Origin: Liolophura sinensis
Lineage: Eukaryota; Mollusca; Polyplacophora; Chitonida; Chitonidae
Direction: 5' to 3'
DNA: 64,000 bases
Assembly: GCF_032854445.1 (NCBI RefSeq)
Contig: NC_088296.1
Location: 4,051,246-4,115,245, forward strand
Position numbers and translations under genes: made by a program. The notes beneath the pieces are model-generated. The model was not told the origin of the DNA. It saw only the letters and a list, made by a program, of their open reading frames with translations, and searched no databases. Shown here in pieces: positions 47,220 through 57,016 of the stretch. Positions within the stretch are counted from its first letter, which is position 1. The number at the start of each line of letters is the position of its first letter.

Positions 47220-47592
47220 TGATACAGTATATGTGGTACATGCACATAACAGCCAGACAGTATATGTGGTACATGCACATAACAGCCAGACAGTATATGT
47301 GGTACATGCACATAACAGCCAGACAGTATATGTGGTACATGCACATAACAGCCAGACAGTATATGTGGTACATGCACATAACAGCCAGACAGTATATGTG
47401 GTACATGCACATAACAGCCAGACAGTATATGTGGTACATGCACATAACAGCCAGACAGTATATGTGGTACATGCACATAACAGCCAGACAGTATATGTGG
47501 TACATGCACATAACAGCCAGACAGTATATGTGGTACATGCACATAACAGCCAGACAGTATATGTGGTACATGCACATAACAGCCAGACAGTT
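47220..47592. repeat. 33-bp minisatellite, 11 essentially identical units
   Basis: Eleven copies of ACAGTATATGTGGTACATGC followed by ACATAACAGCCAG, with no differences seen between internal units. All forward and reverse frames stay open because 33 is a multiple of three. The homogeneity suggests a very recent expansion, or an assembly collapse or expansion. Confidence 0.95.
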
Positions 47593-47960
47593 CAAATACC
47601 GCTTTATTGGCATACATTTAAATGGCAGCTATAAGTGCTGTTCAGTTGAAATTCACGAGTCTGACCAATTAGTAAATTCTCCATGCCTCTATAACAAAGT
47701 AGACGCATCTGACAGCATTGTTAAATTGATCTCAAAGACCATTCAAATTGCACCTCGCACGCATAAATTCCACAATATCATTTTTTTTTTTTTTTTACGC
47801 ACCGAGTGAGTTAAGAGATGTAGTAATTAAGCTAAACCCCAAATACTATAAATATTTATACAATATTAACAAGAGTCAAGGATCAACGATTAATACCCCC
47901 CATCAGAACTGGAATGTTAAATTATTGATTAATTAAGTCTTGCAACAATTATAAACTTAC

Positions 47961-48014
47961 CATAGACAAAGACTTCAGGACAGAGGAATTGTCCAAGATA
48001 ATGAACTCGCAAGC
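47961..48014 (-). CDS. Weak candidate exon
   Basis: On the minus strand a consensus donor CTATG|GTAAGTTT closes a 54-base open stretch (ACEFIILDNSSVLKSLSM) with an AG at its start. Both junctions would be in phase 0. The acceptor lacks a good pyrimidine tract. Another strong minus-strand donor, CAG|GTAAGAAA, stands at 49934, with an acceptor (TCTCTTACTGATCAG) only 28 bases upstream, next to the assembly gap. Either could be an alternative 5' exon of the minus-strand gene, or chance. Confidence 0.2.
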
Positions 48015-48320
48015 CTTACAACCTTACAATGAAACAATACCTGAACAATACATGTAAGTCTCAGTGGGAATATTATCAGGTTTTTTTCAAAACAACATTT
48101 ATTTACTTTATATTAATTTTTGTTTTTATTGACGGAAAACAATGCTGTTTACGCTTGATTTTTTTTTTCCCAGAGGGTGAGGGTAATCTCCTTGGCCAGT
48201 CAGGCCTTCGTGCTAATCTTGTATAAAGACATACACCAATACACCTCAACCACTCACTCACTCCTAGTTAGTATGATCAACATGATTATCTCCCTTGATT
48301 CAGTTGTAAACAAAAAAAAA

Positions 48321-48483
48321 ATCATTTATTTACTTATCTGACTGGGGGTTTTACACTGTACTCAGAAATATTTTACTTACACAGTATGACGGCAGCCTGG
48401 TATATGGTGCAAGGAAACCAAGCAGAGCCTGCATGGGGAAACCCATGACCATCTGCAGGTTGTTGGCAGATCTTTCCACATGA
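48321..48483 (-). mobile_element. Main SINE family, reversed 5'-truncated copy
   Basis: From the tail ATCATTTATTTACTTATCTG through ACTCAGAAATATTTTACTTA and GGGGAAACCCATGACCATC to GGCAGATCTTTCCACATG. Confidence 0.8.
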
Positions 48484-48944
48484 CATTTGTATCATGATAG
48501 TATTTAAAACTTAACACAGCCTTCATGGAAAAAAGTTGCAAGGAACTGCTGTAATGAAGCTGTATGGGTCCTCAACTTCAAGCTGTATTAATATATGAAA
48601 ACCAAATCCTGATTTTAAGCCACTTTATATGTAAACACTTGTATATGTACATATCTAATGAAGCAATCCAGTGTTTATTCTTTAAGAATACAGAAATATT
48701 TATCAGTGCTTTTCGCACACATTTTTGTTAGTAAGATCTATCCAACCATTAAAGACACCATGCAGATAGATTTCTTTTCATAAGCACGGCACAAAGTTCC
48801 AACAAAAGAGTCGCTTCATTACTAATTAATTAACCTGACAGATAACCACAGAAATCCTCCACAAAACCAAGTTCCCCGCGTTTAACTGTTCTGTCAGTAG
48901 ACAGACTAGTCAAACTATGAGATAGTACAGTCTATCGTCGCAGT

Positions 48945-49130
48945 TGACAGGGACTCAAGATGGCCATATGAACTGTTAGGCAAGCCATTCCACAAACGCA
49001 AGATGGCCACATGAACTGTTAGGCTAGCCATTCTACAAACACAAGATGGCCATATGAACTGTTAGGCCAGCCATTCCACAAATGCAAGATGGCCATATGA
49101 CCCGTTAAGCTAGCCATTCTACAAATGGCA
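48945..49130. repeat. 60-bp tandem repeat
   Basis: Three and a half copies containing AAGATGGCCATATGAACTGT and AGCCATTCCACAAACGC. Confidence 0.85.
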
Positions 49131-49145
49131 GTTCTATTTCAGGAT

Positions 49146-49395
49146 GTATGATGAGTACCCTAAACAACCTAAAATTTCGCCCACAAAAATGGCCACAAAA
49201 CGCAAATAAATGTCACAAACCATTATTTTTGGTGCTGAAACTTACAATTTTCCAGTAGAATATCATTCCATGTTCCAAGCAAACATCAAAACACTATCCT
49301 AAACTCAACAGAACTCTCAGAATCAGGAAATAGCCGCAAGTTAGTTAGTCATGGACAAAATTTACAGTCATTTAGGATATGTTGGTGAAAAATGT
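49146..49395 (+). repeat. Dispersed repeat copy 2
   Basis: Uninterrupted partner of 45898-46300. It carries the left and right blocks contiguously, which confirms that the SINE in copy 1 is an insertion. Confidence 0.75.
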
Positions 49396-50010
49396 TCTGT
49401 AACAGGGGAGATAATCACAAAATGGAGAACAGACACTCCATATATATACTACAGTTCCTGTTCCGACCAACATCATACCTGTCAACTGGCACATTTTCGA
49501 TGCAAGTCTCACATTTTTTAATTAAAAAACCATGTTCTCACAGTCATGTACAAAATGTCATCTTTTTTCACACAAACAAGTTTCATAATATAGCTGGATG
49601 ATGTTTTCATATTTGGGGGGTGGGGGGGGGGGGCAAAGAAAAAGTCCCATAAACAAAGAAAAAGTCCCATAAACGCCCACCAGGAATTTACCCTGAACCT
49701 GACTTGTGGCCTGCAAAACATGAGCCCCAGCAGTTTGGGTTTCTCACTTCTGTAGTCCTATCTTGGTTGACAGCTAGCTCTGCCATAAGTTAATCCATAA
49801 GTTAATGCCAAGCTACATAGCATCGCTATCAACAGTGTAAATACACACAAAACAAAATTTCCTGTAATAAACCAAAATTAAAACAAATCAATAAATATTT
49901 AAACTGAAAACTTAACTGAAAAGGTTTTCTTACCTGAGTGCGATAGTAAATCCCAGTTTCTCTGATCAGTAAGAGATCAATAATCCAAGCAATCAATAGT
50001 CAATCCACAG

Positions 50011-50210
50011 NNNNNNNNNNNNNNNNNNNNNNNNNNNNNNNNNNNNNNNNNNNNNNNNNNNNNNNNNNNNNNNNNNNNNNNNNNNNNNNNNNNNNNNNNN
50101 NNNNNNNNNNNNNNNNNNNNNNNNNNNNNNNNNNNNNNNNNNNNNNNNNNNNNNNNNNNNNNNNNNNNNNNNNNNNNNNNNNNNNNNNNNNNNNNNNNNN
50201 NNNNNNNNNN
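50011..50210. other. Assembly gap (200 N)
   Basis: A run of exactly 200 N, probably a placeholder length. It is followed by a CCCAYCCACC-rich low-complexity tract to about 50310, which may be why assembly failed. Confidence 1.
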
Positions 50211-50310
50211 CACCATCCTCCACCTCCATCCACCCATCCCACCCAGCCACTTCCTCAACCCACACCCATCCCACCCACCCATCCCACCCACCACACCCAT
50301 ACGCCCATCA
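50211..50310. repeat. CCCACCCATCC low-complexity tract
   Basis: Irregular repeats of CCATCCCACCCACC. Confidence 0.9.
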
Positions 50311-50480
50311 CCCCTTTCCTATGATCTCCTTTTTTAGGGCTACATACTGCAATCAGTTGAGTGTAGCCCTCAGAATAGGGGCCATACTAAGAAGTTTTGA
50401 GCTTTTGGTGGAATTTATCGTTTTTTATTTTCATTCATGTATAAGGTGTTTATTTTATTTTTTTTTTTAATCCCAAACCA

Positions 50481-50743
50481 GGTGCCTCCGTGGCTCAGTT
50501 CGTAAGTCGCACTAGAGCAGCGTAATGACACAGGAGCCTTTCACCAATGCACTCACTGTGAGTTCAAGTCCAGCACAAGCTGGCTTCCTCTCCGGGGCAT
50601 ACGTGGGAAGGTCTGCCGGTAACGTGCGGATGGTCGTGGGTATTCCCAGGTTTCCTCCACCATAATGCTGGCCGCCGTCGTATACAGTGAGATATTCTTG
50701 TGTACGGCGTAAAACACCCAATCAAATAAATAAAACAAATAAA
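50481..50743 (+). mobile_element. Main SINE family, full-length copy
   Basis: It has a tRNA-like head with A-box (TGGCTCAGTTCG) and B-box (TGAGTTCAAGTCC), the body (ATACGTGGGAAGGTCTGCC, CACCATAATGCTGGCCGCCG, GTACGGCGTAAAACACC) and an AATCAAATAAATAAA tail. This is one of three copies that define the complete unit of about 255 bases. Confidence 0.95.
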
Positions 50744-50772
50744 TTAACTCCCTATTTTTTTCATTACAATAG

Positions 50773-50930
50773 AAATTCCTCAACCTTTTCGCCTCACAAA
50801 AGAGCGACTTACATTTATATGATGCACTTTTCTAATATGATCTAGCTAGATTGGTCGGGTTGGCGAAAAAGGATAACTTAATCAGTCTGTATAATATGCT
50901 TGAATAAACACCTTGCAACCAACCAGAACA
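50773..50930 (+). mobile_element. MITE family A, copy 3
   Basis: Starts AATTCCTCAACCTTTTCGCC. The interior has GATTGGTCGGGTTGG, TAACTTAATCAGTCTGTATA and GCTTGAATAAACACCTTGCA in the reverse sense of copy 5. One terminus is missing. Confidence 0.55.
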
Positions 50931-50965
50931 AAGACGAAGAACTCTCTATGACCTACCCTATTCTT

Positions 50966-52280
50966 TCTCACAGGGCATGTAGGGGTGTTGCCTGTAGCAA
51001 AGAGATTTTTTAAGAATGGCCCAGCATGGAGCTGTGTTGAGCCCAAGCCGTATCACCACCCCACATCCAGCTCTGTTCCACAGACCCATGCTTGATTCCA
51101 TATAGTATTGCTCGGAGTTCCGCCACCAGGGACAGATAACTCACGCAGCGGAACCCGCCTGTCAAAACTAACACACGAGGTGGAATATTCGCGGTAACAT
51201 TACCACACTGTTACATTCGAGTTTCCGTGTCAGAACTGCCCCTTGGTGTCTAAGGCCAAATCAACCCAGTCATATGACCCACCCATAACGTTCCCTCTCT
51301 GAAGCCAATCCATTAATTTTGAGTTCGAACTCCTAGGCCATACCCACAATTCATCACTGTCACCCCCCCTTGAGAGCTCGGTGGCTCTTTCACGAGCTGA
51401 CCTAGATCCTCGCTCAGACGGGGATTATATCTGGGCGCGTCTGGACAAGATGCTATCTGAACTGTAAACTCGAGACGAATTACAAGTCACTCCCAAGTGA
51501 CGGCGAAAAAAAGAAGGACATGTTGGATATAAATGATGAGGTATACAAGTGATGTACAAATGGTGATAGTAGGTGCTTAACGGACGAATTCATGAATGTA
51601 TTAACACATCCCACCTGTTTGATACAGCATAAGACAGACAGATACTACAGATATGTGAGTCTGATGTGAGCCTGATAGGAGAGACACGGGAAATGGTCAT
51701 TCACACAAGATTACATGTGTAATTTATCCTTCCTAAAATTGCGTTCATGACTATTTCACCAATTTCACCCAATTTCGAGAGTCTTATTAACCATAAAAAC
51801 ATGTTTTAAGGTTTGACTGAAAGATGAGACAATATCCTGTTGGAAAAATTACTCTTTTAACTGTAAAAGTTACATTTTATGACCTATATTTACAGGTAAA
51901 AATGCACTTTTGGGGGCTGATTTTTGGGTCAAATATCGTCTATCCAGCTTCAAAGATACACTTGTGTTCTACATACATAAATTTGTGGCAGCATATCTTG
52001 TGATGTGTCTACTGGCATAAGCAATTTTTATCTACATGCCTGTTATGCAATCTGTGTATTTAAGGTTAAGCATTTATTGATACCTGTATTTAAGATATGC
52101 AGTCCCCTCTCCATCACCTCACCCCACACATCTACCCACCACGCCAGTCAGGAGATATCACCGCAGGTAGAAAAGCTATCCATCAATTCTTCCACTAGTA
52201 CAATGGACAGTTTCCCAGTGATTTAGTAGTTATGTAGCACAGTCAGGCATCTGAAAGTATTCCCCAAGTTACCCAAATCC
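50966..52280. other. Gene-free region with a GC-richer candidate conserved block
   Basis: The part 51050-51500 is GC-richer and unique. It holds CCACCAGGGACAG near 51129, which resembles the CTCF core, and CpG-containing text at 51380-51500. It could be a regulatory or insulator element. The rest is AT-rich. Confidence 0.2.
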
Positions 52281-52282
52281 CT

Positions 52283-52480
52283 AAACGTTTCTGCATATGT
52301 AAGAGCATGCAATTTTAAGGGCAGTTTATGCACATTTTGATTTCGAAGACAAAACGTCGTTGTTGGATTAGCCAATTGCGCAGCTTCACAAAAAGTATAA
52401 TTTTATCAGTCTACATAAAATAAATCTTTCAGAATACGCTTGAATAAACACCTCGCAATCATGTGAAAAGGTTGAAAATG
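52283..52480 (-). mobile_element. MITE family A, copy 4 (reversed)
   Basis: Reverse of copy 5: GGCAGTTTATGCACATTTTG, TTGGATTAGCCAATTG, GAATACGCTTGAATAAACAC and a terminus CATGTGAAAAGGTTGAA. Confidence 0.6.
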
Positions 52481-52602
52481 GGTGCTAGTGCTGAACTTCA
52501 AGTGTGGTGGTAACTGCGATTTCAAATCCTGGTGTCACCCACAATGCATCAAGTAAATTCTTCATCAATTCAACTAGTGCAAAACAATCTTCAGGATGCA
52601 TC

Positions 52603-52657
<55 letters not shown>
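52603..52657. repeat. (TA)n microsatellite
   Basis: About 27 TA units with one TTTA interruption. Confidence 0.95.
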
Positions 52658-52660
<3 letters not shown>

Positions 52661-52880
52661 GGTGTCACCGTTAGGGCCTGTGAACATGCATATGTCATGG
52701 GAGTGGGAATGAGTCTAACCAGGACAGCCACACTGAGTACAATGTCATTACCCAACCGTTGGCATCTAGACACCACAATACTATTTGGTGCAGGACATTG
52801 TCTTCATCCTTAGCCTGTACCCAATCACCTGTCGGTATGGTAATTATAGGTATACACGTACAGTACATGTGTACTGGACG

Positions 52881-53092
52881 TAATTCTTCAACCTTTTCGC
52901 ATGATTGCAAGGTGTTTATTCAAGGACATTCTGAAGGCATTTTTGTGTGTAGACTAGCTGATAACATTAAACTATCTGTGAAGCCCTGAAATTGGCCAAT
53001 CCAACCTATGTAGGTTTATCTCCAAAATCATTTATAAAATGTGCACAAACTGCGCTGAAAGTTGCTATTTTATATGCGAAAGATTTTACCAT
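52881..53092 (+). mobile_element. MITE family A, copy 5
   Basis: TAATTCTTCAACCTTTTCGC start; GGTGTTTATTCAAGGACATT, GAAGCCCTGAAATTGGCCAA, TTTATCTCCAAAATCATT and TGCGCTGAAAGTTGC interior; TATGCGAAAGATTTTACC end. The best-preserved copy next to copy 1. Confidence 0.7.
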
Positions 53093-53215
53093 AATGAGGT
53101 AAGGATAGATGTATTCTGACACTGTATCTTGTCCTGGCTGTGATATGCCATCAAATTTTGTTCAGTCACTTATCATATTTAGGGTTCACTTAACAGGTAA
53201 AGTAAACGTCATATA

Positions 53216-53365
53216 GTCTGCCCGCAACTTGCGGGTGGTTTTCTGTTTCCCCCGGGCTCTGCCAGGTTTCCTACCACCATCATGCTGGCCGCCTTCGTAT
53301 AAGTGAAATATGAGTGTGGCGTAAAACACCAATCAAATAAATAAATAAATAAATAAATAAATAAA
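53216..53365 (+). mobile_element. Main SINE family, 5'-truncated copy with long AAAT tail
   Basis: GTCTGCCCGCAACTTGCGGG through CACCATCATGCTGGCCGCC and GTGGCGTAAAACACC to seven AAAT repeats. Part of GTATAAGTGAAATATTCTTG is deleted. Confidence 0.9.
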
Positions 53366-54103
53366 TGCATGACATTAAGAAATACATTTGCTAGCAAAAT
53401 ATGTTTGTTCTCGTGTATTTATTATAAAAACAATGTACAAGGAATGGAGTTTGGAAAATTCAATCTAGTATTCAACTAAACTAATAAAACCAAAGAGACA
53501 TCAATCTGTGGCTGGCACTAGAAGAATTAAAACAATAAACTACTGTAATAATTTTAATGTACCGTATTACCCACACCTGTCATTATTAAATATAAATTCA
53601 TTAATCCTATGGTTTTTAACAGCACAGTGAGATCGATTTACTCTCATTCCATCACTAGGAGAGTCATACACTGTCCTTTATAGTGACTACTGTCAACAGC
53701 TCCTTAATTTATTACATTACTCAGGTCCCGGCCGATGGACGGACAAATTCAGCACGTCCATTTCTAAGGTCCTTACCACATCTGCCGAGCATGCCTCAAT
53801 TCTCTAAATCCAAAGGGAAATCGATCGCTCATTTGCGCCACAAAACCATATGGCTTTGACATCAACCCGCTTCTGATAATCAAGGTAAAACACGACAATA
53901 TAAAACCTTGAACAAACCCGCCAGTAAAACCAAATGATTTCAGTAGTTCCAGTTAGGCCTATATTCTAAATAACAGGTCGCATGGCTACAACAACAACAC
54001 ACAACAAATGACGAAAAGCCCCGGGCAACGGCAATGAATGGAGAGAAAATAAAATGCATTTTGGCTGACAAAACAAGACACATTTTACATGTCAGTGACT
54101 TAC

Positions 54104-54250
54104 CCGTGCAGTTCCTTGCTTATTCTTTCGTGGAATTCCTGTGGAAATGTCCGTGAACCCCCCGAAATACACCAAAATGCCCTTGTTGTCGCGTTTTCGG
54201 AACCGTTTGACAAGCGAGTCCCACCCGGGTACTTTCAATACTGACACTCA
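54104..54250 (-). promoter_or_regulatory. Candidate divergent first (non-coding) exon
   Basis: Read on the minus strand, a GC-richer stretch (CTCGCTTGTCAAACGGTTCC, CGAAAACGCGACAAC) ends at the consensus donor GCACGG|GTAAGTCA, with the exon's last base at 54104. No ATG is obvious, so it would be 5' untranslated. It points away from the eIF5A gene and may start the same minus-strand transcription unit as the signal-peptide exon at 42849, or a separate one. Confidence 0.3.
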
Positions 54251-54710
54251 GAAGAGGTCAAAGGTCATTGGTCTATATCACTAGAATCAAGGGGCATTGT
54301 ATTATTTTCATAGCAAATAAATTAATAAACAATGGAAAAGTGTAGTTTCTCAAAAGAAAATCTAGCAGCCGTCTTCAAACATTTCTTCGATATGTACTTT
54401 CCATGAATGTTTATATTTTCAATGTTTTGATGTAGGCCTACCGTTTCTAGCGTAATGGTCACCACAGAAACAAGACCGATTTATTCCAACTGGGTTATCT
54501 CCCCTGAAAATGTGCGCTGAAAATAATATTAAACATGCCACTAGTATTAAAAACAGTACACGACAACAAAAAATATATTCCCCGAAACCCTGCGATAATG
54601 TTATTCATAGGTATTTATTTCACAAATAGACATGCATTGCTCAAACACAAACGACACGTACGTAATACGCACGACAGAAAGATTGCACAACGGACTGAAA
54701 TGTGTTATAG

Positions 54711-54808
54711 CACGTGGGCCTATAAATCTGAAGTTGTCTGTTGTGAAATAAACCATTCACTTCTGATCACTTCTCAGTAGCAAATCGCGCCCCAGTGGAC
54801 TCTCGCAG
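54711..54808 (+). promoter_or_regulatory. Likely promoter and non-coding first exon of the eIF5A gene
   Basis: An E-box CACGTG (54711-54716) and a TATAAA (54721-54726) precede a probable start at about 54750. The exon would end at 54808 with the strong donor TCGCAG|GTAAGAAG. The eIF5A start codon follows an acceptor at 56839, so an upstream untranslated exon is expected, and this is the best donor in the intervening 2 kb. Start site and exon length are inferred. Confidence 0.5.
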
Positions 54809-54889
54809 GTAAGAAGTCGAAAAATATTATATTTGTGTATAAATGTACGCGCCCTTATATGATATTCACGTAGATTAAATTGTATATTG

Positions 54890-54960
54890 GATTTATTTAT
54901 TTATTTGATTGTTTTACATCGTATTCAAGAATATTTCACTTACGTAACTATGGCAAGCAT
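54890..54960 (-). mobile_element. Main SINE family, reversed tail fragment
   Basis: GGATTTATTTATTTATTTGA, TTCAAGAATATTTCACTTAC and ACTATGGCAAGCATTA; about 70 bases. Confidence 0.75.
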
Positions 54961-55499
54961 TACAATCTTAGGATTATAAATAAATTAATGACATTTATAA
55001 ATACATCTGCTAGTAAAATATGGTTGTTCTTGCTGATTTATTATGAAAACAATAAATTTTAATGCTTATACAGAAATAAGCACTAACGCGTAGGCTATAA
55101 ATGACTTTTCCGTTGGCCTATATACTGCATCAACTTAGTTTAAAAAAGACATATAGCTGCGCAGCTTAATGTACCAAGTATTGAGCCTTTGAATAAGCGA
55201 AAATATTGCATACATTTTCTTTTTATCTATAGACTCTGTACATGTATATAGCAAAGGCCTGCATTTCGGCTTTATATCTGAAACTGGCGGAAAAAGTGTG
55301 TGGATCAAATTTTGACAATTGATGAGTCAAGTCCTGTAAAAATAACTGGAATTTGAAGCCTTGCAGATATTAAGATGAAGGCAGAATTATACATTGTCCC
55401 CAACTTCATGGCCGAAATATCACTAATTAATTAACTGTAATATAAACCCATTATTTATTCACTTGTATAACGTGAGCTTGGTTCGTACCAAACCTGCTG

Positions 55500-55590
55500 T
55501 ACTATGTGTGGCCCATAATTGATATCAGTTTACTGGAGTTAATTAGCATTCAATTAAGATTTCCTGGAGCATGCTAATTGCATCAATGTG
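55500..55590. promoter_or_regulatory. Homeodomain/POU-like site cluster in eIF5A intron
   Basis: Within 90 bases there are GTTAATTAGC, TTCAATTAAG and the near-palindrome ATGCTAATTGCAT, which combines POU-type half-sites. It may be an intronic enhancer; the inference rests on motif density only. Confidence 0.3.
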
Positions 55591-55896
55591 TTAGGATTCC
55601 CGGAAGACTGCACTAAAAGTGACTTTTCCTTTTTTAATCAACCCAATAATTTGCTTCATTCAAAAAACAATGTCAATAACCATTGTATGCATACTCTTCA
55701 CAGCGCATGCGTCGCTCTTAACTTTTGCATTACATCACTGCCACCACTAGTAAAACTTGCACAGAAACCTAGAACAACGCCGAGGTCACTGGGATCACGG
55801 TGGTGAGGCAGGCACTGATGATAGAAAAGGCAAAAGCTCTGTGGCAACCTTCGTTTCTATTTATACTTTACAGACAGGCATTCTCTTTATCTAGAG

Positions 55897-56151
55897 TGGT
55901 GGCTCAGTTGATTAGCGCGCTAGCGCAGCGTAATAACAAAGCGGCCTCCCACCAATGTGGTCGCTGTGAGTTCAAGTCCAGCTCATGCTGGCTTCCTCTC
56001 CGGCCGTACGTGGGAAGGTTTCCGAGCAGCCTGCGGATGGTCGTGGGTTTCCCCAGAGCTCTGCCCGGTTTCCTCCCACCATAATGCTTGCCGCCGTCGA
56101 ATAAGTGAAATATTCTTGAGTACGGCGTAAAACATTAATCAAATAAATATA
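55897..56151 (+). mobile_element. Main SINE family, full-length copy with target-site duplication
   Basis: Complete unit with A-box (TGGCTCAGTTGATTAGCGCG) and B-box (GAGTTCAAGTCC). Flanks TTTATCTAGAG (55886-55896) and TTTATCTAAAG (56152-56162) form an 11-base target-site duplication with one mismatch. It lies in the first intron of the eIF5A gene. Confidence 0.95.
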
Positions 56152-56480
56152 TTTATCTAAAGTGTGTTCAGAGTGATTCTGGCCAAAAACTGAGACAATT
56201 TTATTGATGAATGCTGATTAAATAGTTCCGCGTGAGGATATTGTGATGAGGCTAAGTGTAAACAAGCCTTCCTGCGTCACACAGGCTTCAAGCTTGCGTA
56301 ACTGTGGCAATGACGTAAAGTGAGCGTATAGAGCGTGGCAGGTGCGTTATACAAGGAGTAGACCTGTGCATTGTATTTGAATGTTCAAAGCTTTAAATGG
56401 CCGGCGCTTTTTTCTTGCGTCCAGAAATGAATCATCTTCATGACAATATTCTCTTTGGGTTTTTTTTTATTTTTTTTTTT

Positions 56481-56605
56481 TTTATTTATTTGATTGGTGT
56501 TTTACTCCTTACTTAAGAATATTTCACTTGTACGACGGCGGCCAGCATTATGGTGGGTGGAAACCGGGCAGACCCCGGGGGAAACCGACGACCATCCGCA
56601 AGTTT
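56481..56605 (-). mobile_element. Main SINE family, reversed truncated copy
   Basis: TTTATTTATTTGATTGGTGT through ACTTGTACGACGGCGGCCAG to GACGACCATCCGCAAG, then T-rich sequence. In the first intron of eIF5A. Confidence 0.9.
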
Positions 56606-56839
56606 TTGTTTTTTTTTGTTTTTTTTGTTTTTGTTTTTGAAATTAGCATCAAAACATACATATACGTCTACAAACAATCACATAGGCCTACACCTCCTCA
56701 CATCAAAAGAGGAGAAAAACCATGAAGGGCTCAAAACAGTGCCATAGAGAGCATAGATTATACATATAGAATGAAGGCAAACATATTTACATACAAGCAG
56801 ACATAAATATTAATAATTATATTGTACTGTATATTACAG

Positions 56840-57016
56840 TTGAAAATGGCTGTCTCCACTCTGATACCTCATGATGGCTCCAAGTCTTCAGAGCTAGGGA
56901 CTTTCCCCGTGCGCTGCTCCTCCCTCAGAAAGAACGGATTCGTCATGATCAAGGGACACCCCTGTAAAATAGTGGACATGTCCACTTCAGCACCGGGCAA
57001 ACATGGTCACGCCAAG
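56840..57016 (+). CDS. EIF5A: eIF5A coding exon 1
   Basis: The acceptor TATATTACAG is followed by TTGAAA and the start ATG at 56846. Codons 1-57 run from [10 protein letters not shown] to GKHGHAK and the exon closes at AAG|GTAAAC in phase 0. The start is supported by the length of the N-terminal extension before [10 protein letters not shown], which in the family begins TFPMQCSALR. It contains the hypusine lysine (codon 52). Compared with the near-invariant STSKTGKHGHAK, the two residues before GK are A-P instead of K-T. Confidence 0.95.

Noticed and set aside
47120-47617. Open frames of 133-215 codons on both strands
   Set aside because: They are the 33-bp array read in different frames.
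49977-50300. Minus-strand frames spanning the N run
   Set aside because: They are translations across an assembly gap and a CCCACC tract.
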